Of a stretch of 64,000 nt of DNA, positions 47,111-58,916 are shown one piece after another. The stretch covers positions 18,848,001-18,912,000 of the forward strand of contig NC_135774.1 of the NCBI RefSeq assembly GCF_028453695.1, written 5' to 3'. Below the pieces are notes generated by a model. It saw only the letters and a program-made list of their open reading frames with translations, was not told the DNA's origin and made no database searches. The number at the start of each line of letters is the position of its first letter. Positions within the stretch are counted from its first letter, which is position 1. The translations under genes and the position numbers were made by a program. This DNA is from Augochlora pura (taxonomy: Eukaryota > Arthropoda > Insecta > Hymenoptera > Halictidae).

Positions 47111-50100
47111 AACTAAAATTATAATTAACGGCGAACAAATATGTATTAACAGTGTCGATTACTTTCGTCTCATCGAATGTATTAAAGCAAGGAAGAAACT
47201 ATTCTGTTTCTCGCAATTGATATCGACAATTTTTATTTCGCGTAAAGTAAACTTTTGCTTACTTTACGCTCTGCTAACAATAACAGAAAGAACCAGAACG
47301 GTAAAATCGTCGGAACTTTTTGGAGCGAGTGTAACGACATCCAATCCGGAACGGCAACGATGTTACCACGAAATGCGACCGGCAAAATTTGTCGAATTCT
47401 CGAATCTCGACGTAACACAGGGGCGATAGGTCGCGCCGTGTCGCGCGTCGATGGTCCTCTGCCCGTTACCTGTCGTACTCCAGTGAAATCGCGGGGCTGC
47501 GTGACGCCCGCCGAAAGGGGCAGTTGCAGATACGGTAGAGAACAGGGTTTCGGTAACGGTTTATTGTTGCGGGCGCCAGGACAACGAGCCACCTTATCCC
47601 GCGGGAGCGTTCTCCACATCCACCCTGTCTCGTTATCTCTTGGATTTCACCGTAGGTTCGTTAACCGCGAGATCTCTCTATTCTCGCGGTCACGAAAACC
47701 CCGTTTCGCCTTATCTTCTTTACTCGAAGACAGTCCCCTGCGCCCCATGGCTACCGTATCACGGGCGAAGATAAAGTAAAGCAGGAATTAGCGTTATGAA
47801 CCAATTTCCGTAATACACGGGACCCTTGTTCGGTTACTTGTTCCTTGGGAGAGTCACGCCACCGGTAATTAAGCGGTTTCGCTCTATTTGAAGCGGTTGA
47901 CACGTCAAATATTGTGAGGCGAACGATTATTAATGAGAATTGACGAAATATAGTTTATTAAATGATGAAACGTAAAATTTTGAGGATTTTAGAATATAAT
48001 TTTAACATTAATTGTCGAATCTTTAACTTGATTAACACTATATTTATATTCAAATTAGGTTTTGTTGTTAAAATATTTTATATTTGTTAAAGAGTTTTGA
48101 ATGAGGATTGTCCTATATAGTCCATATGTATAGAGTCTATACATAGTATTATACATATAGTGTATATATAATATAATCTATTATATATTTTATATGCCCT
48201 ATACATATATAACATAGTCTATTATATATTTTATATAGTTTTTATAGTCAAACTAAAAATATCACGCTTTGAATATGATAATCTTGTTGTTTATAACTAG
48301 CAAATGATTTCCAAATTTGTTTGCTTGTTGAAAAGAAACGAAACACAATGTACACGCCGTCTGCTATAAACAATATTGACTTTATTATAAACGCAAAGGG
48401 TTTATTTTTTGCCGAGTGGTGTATGTAAAATTCCAAAATTCCCAAATGAGAATCGTGGCAATTAATCGATTAATTAAGATACTTCTATCTTCTCGAAATG
48501 ATTGAAAAGAACAATTTTTATAATTGTGTTATCAGAAAAGTATTACAATTGGACGATGAAGTTTAATAATACGTTTGCCAATAATCGAGGTACTTTTATA
48601 AAAGAGGAACAAGAGTGTATCAAGTAAATACAGTAAATATAAAATAAGTGAAACAAATGTTTGTACAATTATATAAAAGTATTATAAAACAGTAAAACTA
48701 TATTAGGGATAATAAAAAATAAAAATACTCGAATATAGTTCTTTGGTATTTGTTTAAATATCAGTAAAAACGTGACAGTTGAGTTGGGGTCATATTTCCG
48801 TACAGGACTTTAGCTGAAACCACTTGTGTGCTTAAAAAATAAACATAACAAAATATCGCATTTAGTAATAATAGAGAATAGAAATATACAAACATGATAT
48901 TCTGTTTAATTTTTGTGTGCTACTAAGAATATCAAAATAATAATACTAATAACAATGTAAATGTTACTATGAGTCTATAATTATACACACCGTTATATGT
49001 GATATTAAGCTATGTTTGCAATGCATTCAAATCAAGCATTTTATATTGCAACGTACAATTATCCAGATCTATAATGATTTTTTAAACAATACGTCTCCCA
49101 TGAAAGTAATTTATTTAATAAATTCTCCACAAATATGTATTTATCGCTTCAATAATCGTAAATCAAAGCGCATTATCATATAATCACATAATCGGTTATA
49201 TTAATACTATAATAGATTTACTATTGTTAGTATTATGAAATTGGGATCAAGAAATAATTTATCTGATTTTATGTAGCTATAGTATAGCGACCCAACGGTG
49301 TGATTCTGTTATTCAAATGTTACAATGGAAACAGTACAAGTGTCATATTGTTGTAATAATTATTGGATTCTATTCGATTATGGCACAATAATGATTTGAT
49401 TCCGCACTATTAAATTTAATGTCATGAATGTAGGAAAGAGCAATAATTTAGTGAAGTTAGCGAAGCTATAATATAGTCAGCTAATGAATGTGAATTGATG
49501 GGATAGTGAAATATTAAAATAGAACCATACAGAACACTGTTGAAACGATATTATGAAACTAGAGAACAATAACAGAAGTTTTAGATTTCATTTGGTTTTA
49601 ATAAAATTTACGTCATGAAACTAGAATAATATTTTCTGATCTTGCAATCACTTAACACTATAATAGCAAACATGTTTTCACGAAAATACGAAAATTTACG
49701 TTTATAAATAATGCCTGGGGTAATATATCAATTTGTTTATTAATTTTCTTCATCGTATTTGTTAAGGTGCTTTATTAATTAGTGTACTGATCTTAAAGAT
49801 TCAAATTTTATTATAATTAAATTAAAATTCTAAAATTTAAATTTTTTAACCAATCTACACGATTAAATAACCTTTGCACTCTGGATCCAAATAAATGCAA
49901 TAGTCACAATGGTAAAATGAATATAATAAAACTAAAAAACATAAAGGAATAATATTGTAAAATAATATCATGATTTTAATAGAATTTCATTTAACGATCC
50001 AAATATAATACAATATATAAATTTTACGCTGTTAAAACTCGGACGAAATCGTAGCAGAAGGTTTTCTGAGGAAATGAATTAATTTAAAGAATTAAATTAA

Positions 50101-51190
50101 TACACAAATATCAAAATATGCGCACATATAGGTCAGATATATAATAAATAAAATTATCGATACAATTCATATAGTTGAATGATCAAGATAATATGAACGT
50201 TAGATATTCTTAATTTTACAACTAAACTGCTAGGCTTCAAGCAGTTTCATAAACAACGTAATTTTACACTGTTGTAAAAAAGCAGTAGTAAAATAATAAT
50301 GCATGTCCTTATTACAAGAAAATCGTATATCAAGTTGGCAAACAAAAATTTTACCAGAACTGATACAGTCGGCTTTAGTTCGTTAACAATTGCGTTCCAC
50401 AAGTCCGCGATATTACAGTTTTAAAGATTGAAATCAAATAAAGCGTCGTTTTGCCGTGATAGAAAAATGAATCCAGCCCCGGTCGAACAAAGTGTCCCGC
50501 ACTAAATTTTCGGCCGCGCCCCGCCTGTCATAACTTCGGAAAATCTGCAAATCCAATTATTGCTATTATCACTCTCGCCGACACTTTCAATAAAAGTTCC
50601 GGATCCGACGGCCGTAATTCCCGGGAAGCGCGGAAAAGGTAAAACTGTCCGGGCGCGGCGCAAAAATGTAACTGAAATAAGAACCGGGGAAAAGGGAATC
50701 TGAGAGAAAATCACGAACGATAATTTACATCCGAATCGTTCGACACGATGGCACGGAAAATGCGATAAAATTCAAAACGCGATCGCGGAAAATTCTCCGC
50801 CCGATCGGCCGGGGTCTCATCCAATCAACGCCGGTGAAACGTTACATTTGAGTTCAGATTTTCCACGGCAATAGGAGCTTATCCGTATTCCACGAAAATT
50901 GACCGATCTCAATTACACCTAACCTCTCCGTAACATTTATGGCTGCACGAATGCCACGCCGTAGTAGTACCTTTTCCCAAAATATTGGCTATAATTCGTA
51001 ACTTCGGACGACGCTTATGGTATATATTCAATACACCAACGTTTTCGGGGTTGTTGAATTGAAATAACTTTATTAAAAATGTAACGTAGGCATTGTTCTT
51101 AACTTATTTTTTGTGAATGTTAATAATTTTCATATTGATGGACATTATACGTTATACGTTATACACTATAGATTGTACATTATACATTAT
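47111..51190. other. intronic stretch with two GC-rich islands, no gene seen
   Basis: A GC-rich island at 47290-47880 has the longest plus-strand open frame in the window (47255-47779, 174 residues) with an overlapping minus-strand frame. Both are arginine- and serine-rich and lack any domain. A second island lies at 50460-50960. Between them (47930-50450) the DNA is very AT-rich with palindromic TATA-like blocks at 48110-48240. Confidence 0.5.
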
Positions 51191-51193
51191 ATA

Positions 51194-51239
51194 TTAGGTC
51201 TATCGGAAAATCCTATCTGTTCTTAAAAAGAAAGAAAAC

Positions 51240-51272
<33 letters not shown>

Positions 51273-51400
51273 ACATTGTATTATAAATATGTAATATAAT
51301 CGTAACTTATGCCCTGTTGCCAGTGTGATGGCGATTTATGAATATTATTTGAGAGAATGACATTAGCGGAGATAATTTTCAGGTAGAGCTAATATTATAT
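51194..51400 (+). repeat. mariner-end-like repeat, copy 2
   Basis: TTAGGTCTATCGGAAAATCC at 51194, then a (ATT)n tract (51242-51270) and GTTGCCAGTGTGATGGCGAT, in the same order as in the copy at 2074. The (ATT)n tract expanded inside this copy. Confidence 0.5.
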
Positions 51401-53386
51401 ATTATAAAGTAGACACAACAATCAAATTGTAGTAATATAAACAATAATTATAGAAACAAACACGGTCAAGATAATACTTAAACAACGACTGCCGTTAACA
51501 AATAAATTATTTAAAAATGTTAACATATGACAATTTGTTTGATTTTATGTTGTTCAAAATTCATAGTTTTGCTGTCCGATAATATAGAAAATTCCGTTTT
51601 ATACAGTTCAAGTATTGATTTGATTCTGGAAAGTCAATCGTCCACGTGTAAATATGTATATTGAAGGAAATAAATGATCGTCGCCCATTTTATACCAATT
51701 AGAGTGAAGAACACTCAATTGTTTAATTTTACTGTTGTCAGAGTTGAAATTTAACACGGAGAGGTTTTTCTCTCGCCAATTATCGAACGGTGTAATATTC
51801 GTTGAAAGAGGTGTAAGAATAAAATTCAACCGCCCCCTCTGGCTAAGTCTATTTATTTATCGCCTCTCAGCGATGCATAATTGATAGAATATATTTTACC
51901 TATGCTGCCACCCTACATAATATTTTTAGTGGTCATCTCTACGTAACAGTCAGGACTAATTATTACATTGTGAACATTTATGCAAAATAACAAAAATTCT
52001 AAATGAATTGTAAGGAGCAAAAATGCACCTTAAACTAATAAATATTTTTAATTGATAAGAAAAATATTGCGCCATTTTCGGCATTATGTTAAACTAAATT
52101 ATTATAGTTATTCTAGACACGTGCTATAAATACCTGCTTTGCATGTTTATAAACGGCCATAATTTTTATAATATCATCTTGAAAGTAACTAGCAACTAGT
52201 TGATATTAACAGGATTTCTCCTTCTTAAAAAATGTTGCACGAATGTCTCATACCCTATTTGTTGTTAATACAGAAGTAACTTAAAACAATACTCAGAGAA
52301 TTAGGATTTGAAACGATTTTGACATATATTAAAACACTTAACAAATGATAAACAATTATATAAAGGTTAACCGCTTTATCTAGAAGTTTATCGTACATCG
52401 AAAATTTCATTTCGGCAAAGTTTTTGGGAAAATGGTGACACCGGCCACCGTTTCGCAAAACTTTTCCGACCGGTATAATTGCATTCCCGGATTCGAAGCA
52501 AATTTCGCTGGCCGAACTTATCTGTTCATCGTGCACCGTTCCAATCCATATTTATCCCCGCGATCTAGAGCCATCCTCCGGAATTGCTCGGCGCTTAATC
52601 TGATCAGATCTGGACCAGAAAGTCGAATCGCGCGGTCTCGTGACTCACGACACTTTGTTTCTTTTATCTCGGGGACAATCGACCCCTGAAGTGAGCGCAC
52701 CAACGATCCGGTCGCCGAGATTCGACGGGATTCATCGATGCTTATCTGACACCCGCAAATGGCGTCCTTGTCCGTTTGCCGCGGTTTTGTCGCCGAAACC
52801 CTAATTTATGGCGAGCCGACGTTTATTACTGACCGGCTCGGTTCGCAATCGTTGCCGCCACCTGGACCGATTTCTGCGAAAGCGATCTGAAATTAATAGG
52901 GTCGGCCGACTCTACGAGTTTCTTTCTTCTTATCGCGTGAACTGCCGCGTTACTCTGTGGATCAGTGAACAAATTATTCGATCGGATTTGGAAATTATTC
53001 TTGACCTTCGGGCATCTGATGTAAAGCTTGCGGCAACATGTCTTCATAAATAAGGGAAGTTCATATCAATTTATCCAGCGGTATTGTTTAATGCTTCTTT
53101 AAAAATCGATGATGGGTGGTTGATAATTTCTCAGTAATTTGATAATATTAATTTCATCTATAAAGAAACAGGACATCTTCAACTACTACATTCCCGATTT
53201 TAAGCATTCATTGCAAGGATTGTTACGTTATTCTTACTATTGTTAGGTTATTTTCAACTGGTCTTGTTTATTATTAATGACAAGAATTTTTATTCTGTTA
53301 GAAAAATCCATAATTTAGGGGTTACATTTAGTGGTTATATTATGTAGCTTAAGATGCCTTGTTGGTTTTTAGCCTACAGAGATTTA
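51401..53386. other. intronic stretch with a GC-rich island, no gene seen
   Basis: A GC-rich island at 52430-53040 has four overlapping frames of 61-85 residues without domains. The rest is AT-rich. Confidence 0.45.
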
Positions 53387-53390
53387 CTTA

Positions 53391-53530
53391 TCTTATATCT
53401 TATATCTTACATCTTACATCTTACATCTTACATCTTACATCTTACATCTTACATCTTACATCTAACATCTTATATCTTATATCTCATATCTCATATCTCA
53501 TATCTTATATCTTATATCTTATATCTTACT
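53391..53530. repeat. 7-bp minisatellite, 20 uninterrupted units
   Basis: Twenty consecutive heptamers in perfect register. Variants are grouped: two TCTTATA, eight TCTTACA, one TCTAACA, two TCTTATA, three TCTCATA, three TCTTATA, one TCTTACT. Overlapping frames encoding SYILHLT-like repeats are only a consequence. Confidence 0.95.
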
Positions 53531-54003
53531 CTATTAATTATATTCGTTTCATGCTAGCCATTATTTGCTTAGTATCCTACTTTTTTTTATTTAATCGAAT
53601 TTTTAGTGTGCACATAAAGCGATATTTCTGTGGCTACCCTTAGGTAACGCATGTAAACCTCGAGAATTTGTTTTTATTAATAAACGAATTCGTTGTCGAA
53701 CAGCTTATTAGGAAAGCTTTGAATGTCCATCACTGGTAAACAAAAATGTTCAGAAAGAATTTCAGTAAAGTCAAACAAAAGTAATGATCTTTATCATTTT
53801 CATGTTACTGTTAAGTATTAAAGTATTTTGAAAAGTTAAATATAATGCCAAAAAGATGTTAAAAACATCCCAAATGACACAAAGGTGTCCCTATGTAGGT
53901 CGTAATAATTAAGGCGTTATTCATCACTTATTAATCATCACTTATTACTTTAATTGTGTAGTATACAGATAAAGAACAAGGTTAATGTACCTTCGTGAGA
54001 ATA
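53531..54003. other. AT-rich intronic stretch
   Basis: No repeat ends or coding segment recognised. Confidence 0.4.
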
Positions 54004-54017
54004 ACGGTGTTACGTAC

Positions 54018-54359
54018 TGTTATGCCGTGAAGGAGGAAAGGATGTAAGGTCCCTCGAGAAAACACCCTTCTTCTTCGTAACAATGTGGAGTTTATTAGAA
54101 TAGGTCACAAACAGAATTCACAAGAAAGTAACTTCACCAGTTTTCTGATCTGCACGAGGCTGGCGCGAATTTAAGAGTGGGACCTTTTTGAGTTCCGACC
54201 CCTTTTATATGTTCTTATCGAATGGATTTGGGCCTTGCCGCATTGGTCATAGGCCACGTAAGTCTATGACCAATAGTTCAAGGTTTGAATTTGGGCAAAA
54301 CAGGGCTGATTCATCCTGTTTTGCTCGGTACCTTATCGTAGGGGTGGCGCAGCATAACA
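54018..54359 (-). mobile_element. small solo LTR, 342 bp, family D copy 2, nested
   Basis: Starts TGTTATGCCG and ends CGCAGCATAACA, with inverted ends matching at 9 of 10 bases, flanked by GTAC (54014-54017 and 54360-54363). On the minus strand AATAAA (plus-strand TTTATT at 54091-54096) lies about 75 nt before the 3' end. Its minus-strand 3' region resembles the plus-strand 3' region of 19492-19817, including CTCGAGA and the terminal CGGCATAACA. It sits ten bases inside the outer LTR. Confidence 0.8.
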
Positions 54360-54965
54360 GTACGAAGATTTTCTCCCGACGTTATTTCTTTCCTTCTTGA
54401 AGGCATACGCTAGATAACATCGGTGGTGAACGCGGTCCTTTCATTCAAAAATAGAATATCTAATTCGCCGTATAGGCGCGAGTTCAATAAGGGAAATACA
54501 TCCCCGATTCTCGGTACCATCCGCGGTGTGATCTGGGTCACGTAGACCCGGTCCCCACTACCAAATCTTCTAGTTTAGCTGCGTATAAAAAGGCTAAGAT
54601 TTTTCTTCTCTTCGGGGCAGTTTCAAGTCAAATCGCGACGCGAGACGTAAGAAGATCGAGCTAAGTTCTCCTTCGAGCAATAGTTAACCCCCGCCGACTT
54701 GGTGCGTAAGCCAGGGAGCGTGTCTTAGGATCATTGCGAATCTTACACTACACTTACGCACTTGTAATAGACTGAAGTTGTTAGATTATATTAGTTTACT
54801 TGTAATTCAATGTACAAGTTTATTTTATTCCATCTCCCAGTTCGAGTCAGTTGTTGGTAACGATCTCACAAAAATACACCTTTACCGCTCGAGGTGTATC
54901 TACTAACATTTCTTTTCAAGTTACGAGGCAAAATTAGAGTCAATCCAAAACCCAATTACCCAATC

Positions 54966-55361
54966 AAGTGGCAACCCGGTGTTGAAAGAGACATCGACCA
55001 GTCCACCAAACCACCTTCCTATCTAGGTGGCGACCCGTTGATGAATGAGGCGTCGGCCAGTCCACGAAACCTTCTACCTTTACACCTGGTGGCGACCCGT
55101 TGATGAAAGAGGCAACGGCCAGTCCACACCTACCCTACCTTTACACCTAGACGGCAACCCGTTGATGAAAGAGGCAACGGCCAGTCCGTGAAACATCCCT
55201 ACACCTAGGTGGCGACCCGTTGATGAAAGAGGCAACGGCCAGTCCACGCAATTTCCTACTAGGCGGCGACCCGTTGATGAAAGAGGCAACGGCCAGTCCT
55301 TGAAACCTATCCTACTAGGTGGCGACCCGGTGATGAAACAGGCATCGGCCAGTCCACGCAT
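54966..55361 (+). repeat. 53-63 bp minisatellite inside the outer LTR, 7 copies
   Basis: The core TGGCGACCCGTTGATGAAAG followed by AGGCAACGGCCAGTCCA recurs at about 54968, 55027, 55089, 55152, 55209, 55262 and 55319. Spacing varies because the linker between cores differs in length. The core is much better conserved than the linker. On the minus strand it makes an artificial repetitive 96-residue frame. Confidence 0.9.
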
Positions 55362-55434
55362 TTCTTTCAAAATATCCGCACAAACTCATTTACCTCCGGC
55401 CACGTGTGCAGTGGCCCTCGGCTCGTAACAACGG

Positions 55435-55676
55435 CATAACTTATGGACAATTGTTTAACTATTTAACGTTCCTTTCACATTTTTACACTTCACGAGAAAT
55501 TAAATTGTAAAAAAATAATTTTGAATGTCTGTGTACGGCAGCAGCATTTCACAAAATCAAAGGACAATATCAAAGGAAGAAAGGAGAAAATAATTAAACG
55601 TTAAACTGTAAAACGTTTCGAGTTTACCTGTGCCAATTAAAAGTGATACATTATATCAATATTTAATTAATTCAGA
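55435..55676. other. AT-rich spacer
   Basis: No recognisable content. Confidence 0.4.
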
Positions 55677-55925
55677 GATTAATTAACGTTCGTTGAAAAC
55701 ATTGAAAATACCGTACCTGATAATGCAACGAGCTTCAATGAGTATGTACAATCTTTTTCAAAGAAAAGGCTACATTATAAAACGTAAAATATAATAAGCG
55801 AGCACAAATTAATTAACATACGTTGATAATATACAAAATACCGTACCTAGTAATGTAACGCGCTTGAACGAGTATAGAAAATCTTTCTTAAAGAATATTT
55901 AAGCATTTATTCGCACGTAAATTAT
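55677..55925. repeat. about 125-bp tandem duplication
   Basis: TTAATTAAC(G/A)T(T/A)CGTTGA, AAAATACCGTACCT(G/A), AATG(C/T)AACG(A/C)GCTT and AATCTTT recur in order in two adjacent units beginning at about 55680 and 55806. Confidence 0.8.
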
Positions 55926-55961
55926 ACAACATAAAATATAACATTTTGAATCAATTATCAT

Positions 55962-56600
55962 TGTTGTATACGCGTTTGATGTGGATCCGGTTTGTAAGGC
56001 CGGATTTGTTTATAAACGCTTGGTACAATGCCGTATTAATAGATGTATGTTTGTTTTATATACACTTTATTTACACTGTACAAGTATACTAGTTGCGATG
56101 TTTGATGGTGTTTTACTACGTTTACGTTTGGATGTGTTATGTAGGAATGTTAGCTGTGATCTTAGTTTGATGCGTTATGTATGAATGATTACTGCGTTCT
56201 GTCTCTCGTTTGTCGTGTTCTGTCTGTTGTCACCTCGGTGTTTCGTTAATTGGTGGAGGATAGTTTTGGTGGAGGAAATGAAATGTTTTCGATTGGAGGT
56301 GGGTGTGTCGCAGGGAACTTGGAATGAGGAGTGGGAAATTTGGTAGGAACTTCGTGTTTGCATCGTCTTCTTTGTTAAAGTAAAATTATGAAAGTTTGTC
56401 CGTGTACCGGTACCGTGGGTCTGTCACACGTGTTGTCCGTTCGTCGAGTCGAGTTTCGGTAAGTACGGTAGTCGTAAAGTAATTGCGTTAGTCGTCGTTC
56501 GTCGGATTTTGCCTATTGTCGATTGATTCGTATGTTTATGGCTTAATAACTAAAGAGGGACGGCTAGGCACTTTCGACCATCGGTGTTGCCGTCGCAACA
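55962..56600 (-). mobile_element. solo LTR, 639 bp, family A copy 2
   Basis: Same ends as 5960-6582 (TGTTGTATACG ... GTCGCAACA), flanked by a different perfect 5-bp duplication, ATCAT (55957-55961, 56601-56605). The two copies differ by few substitutions and by a 16-bp tandem duplication here around TGGTGGAG (about 56255-56275). Orientation is the same as copy 1, with AATAAA on the minus strand. Confidence 0.95.
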
Positions 56601-56605
56601 ATCAT

Positions 56606-58840
56606 TGTTCTTAGAAAATTAATCTGCGTGTCCATAGAAATATTACTTTTTAATCCGAATAGTCTTGGACACAGAGTTTTAAACTGTTACGATTTTAGGT
56701 AGAATATATATTTTCTAAGTCAGTCGTAACATTATAACGTATTATTATAAATATATTATAATAACTTCTTTTTTTCATATTCGTACCGATCCCTTTCTTT
56801 TGACGTTACTATAGATATTTATATAGAATACATTTCACAAGTGTTCTTTCACATAACCTCTAAACCCTTTTAATTATCTGAGTTATAAGATGGTAAAATT
56901 TAATAATTGAATAATGCGAATGAAGCGAGAATCAGTTTATTCGATGATTAAACGATGTAAATAATGATATATATTTGAATATTATATTTAATAAATATCA
57001 TAACATGTAATTTACAATTTTTCTCGTACTTCGCAAATAAATAATAATTCGATTTTTACTCGCCCCGAATTATGAGAATACGTCGTAAATTGTATCACAC
57101 TGAAAAATACAGTTGCATCTCACTATCTCAAACTCGATAATAAACAACTTCCACCCTGCGATCTTTCCTAACAGAGTTTCAAAAGTGCAAAGTTCGCAAT
57201 AAAAGAAACGCGGTCGGAAGGAAGCTCTCTTCGGCAAGAACGCGCACGCCGAAACAAACAAAACGGGGGTCGAAATTTCCAACGATATCACCCTCGATTA
57301 AGCATCCAGATTCCAGGAACAAGGCGCACCGAATTCTGCCGTACCATTTCGTTCCGTCTTCTCCCGGCTCGCGTCTTTCCTTCGTTGTTTTCAATTCGAC
57401 CAGCCGTGGCAAAAAGAAAGTTATTGGCCGGCCCCCGGACAGGCCGTGTAAACTGAAACGAAGTTTCCCATCGGTGGGTGGGGGGGGGGGGGGGGGGCGC
57501 CGGGGTGCGGCGGCCGCGAAATTGGGGATGATTTGTGAATCATCCTCTTGTTAGGCGTAAGTTCGTCGCCACTTTTTCCCCCGGAGCTAGTGCTTGCCTC
57601 CGACGGCAACCGGAGCTACGAGGGCGTTTCACTCTAGAATTGTGGGGAGTCCCTCCCTTTGCCACTCGTGTGTTACCCTTCCTCGATGGGGTGGCCTTAA
57701 ATTCTATCTGAAACTAATAAGCGGCGCGGCGAATGGAAATGGACGCGTAATGCACGAAAAATTGCTTCGCAGTGTACTTCCAACAATTTTCTAATGCTCG
57801 ATCCTAGAAAATGGAAAAATAGAGTTGCCGTTTTATTGTATTAGTACGAGATAGGTTGGAACACTTTATGAGAACTTTGTCAAAAGAAGATAGTAGGTTC
57901 GAATCCTCTATAAGCATTCTGGCCAGGAAAGCAATACTTTACGGTATGCAGTAAATTCCCTCGAATTGTTCTGCACATTGTGAACAAAAATAGACAATTT
58001 GGAATGAGAAGAATCGATCATTCTTGTGTGAAAGAATATTTTCATATATGCTCTCTTCCGAAATTGTACATTCTAGGAAAAACAATTGGAAAGAATCCAT
58101 TATAAATACACAAAATCCGAAGTTGAATTATTACGTAAAACTCAGTTTCAGACAAGCAGCGAATTCGCCTTATTTTCAAATCATGTTTACCCGGGCTTTC
58201 ATCGATGAATAAATACGAATTGGTTTATTTCAATTCATGCTCACGTCAGGTACACGGGGTGAATTACAAAATTAACGCGTAAAGCGCGCACAAAGTTAAT
58301 GAATAAATAAATAAATAAGTAATAAATGGATCAAACAAAAAGGAAATTATGCCATTGGACATGAATAAATAGATATACATAAGGCAGACGTATAAAAATA
58401 ATGAATGACTAACCAAATTGCATGGACATGGAGTTTTAATGTCATAACTGAAAGTGTACTATAAAATTATATTTCATTTTAATAATTACATTGGGTTGCA
58501 AATAAAAAGAACGACAATTTAGCAGTTGCTCTAAACCACTTCATAGCTTCCAGAATATTAACTCAAGAGTTATGGTAAAAGGCAATAGCACGAACCAAAG
58601 TTAGTGACAAGGATTAATACTTTTCTCATCTTTATTGTGAACTACATCAGAAATAATTACGAAAGCAATATTTTCAATCCTTTAAATATTCCGCATTGAG
58701 CATTTTGCATTTGAGTATATCGCACATTGTGCGAGCATAAAGCAAATAATGTATCTTGCGCTGTTTATGACAAAAATTGTAAATATAATTTATAATGTGA
58801 ATAGAATAGAATATTTTACAATATGAAATTATAGAAACAA
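56606..58840. other. intronic stretch with poly-G tract and GC-rich island, no gene seen
   Basis: The island at 57170-57760 contains an 18-base G-run (57480-57497). Overlapping frames in it have no domain. TTGGGTTGCAAATAAAAAG at about 58493 resembles a mariner-type end but has no partner. Confidence 0.45.
57480..57497 (+). repeat. poly-G run, 18 bases
   Basis: An uninterrupted G homopolymer in a GC-rich island. Length may be unreliable because such runs are hard to sequence. Confidence 0.85.
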
Positions 58841-58916
58841 TATACACTCCAAGAGTTAAATTTCTATAAATTTTGTAGAAATAATATACACTCCAAGAGT
58901 TAAATTTTATAGTGCA
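58841..58916. repeat. 44-bp tandem duplication, 2 copies
   Basis: TATACACTCCAAGAGTTAAATTT starts at 58841 and again at 58885 with near identity. Confidence 0.85.

Larger units (their letters stand above)
54008..55430 (+). mobile_element. large solo LTR (Gypsy-type) interrupted by a smaller LTR
   Basis: Starts TGTTACG and ends CGTAACA, a perfect 7-bp inverted pair, with a 4-bp target duplication ACGG at 54004-54007 and 55431-55434. Removing the inserted LTR (54018-54359) and one GTAC leaves a unit of about 1077 bp. A TATA box (TATAAAAA, 54584-54591) with a GGGGCAGTTTC initiator-like site about 30 nt downstream suggests plus-strand transcription. The 3' part is a seven-copy minisatellite (54966-55361). 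No gag, pol or primer-binding site is seen beyond it. A 4-bp duplication fits Gypsy elements. An alternative is a non-autonomous terminal-repeat element. Confidence 0.75.

Noticed and set aside
47255..47779. 174-residue open frame on the plus strand
   Set aside because: It lies in a GC-rich island, overlaps an open frame on the other strand, is arginine- and serine-rich, and has no domain or supporting splice structure.
53354..53643. Repetitive hydrophobic frames over the heptamer array
   Set aside because: All frames through a 7-bp repeat without stops remain open; they reflect the array only.
53391..55361. Direct repeats considered as a CRISPR array
   Set aside because: The heptamer array has no spacers, and the LTR minisatellite has related, not unique, linkers; the genome is clearly eukaryotic.
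55080..55370. 96-residue repetitive minus-strand frame (WPLPLSSTG repeats)
   Set aside because: It is the reverse reading of the minisatellite inside the outer LTR, not a protein.
57888..57906. tRNA-like B box (GGTTCGAATCC)
   Set aside because: No A box or cloverleaf could be formed with the upstream 60-80 bases.
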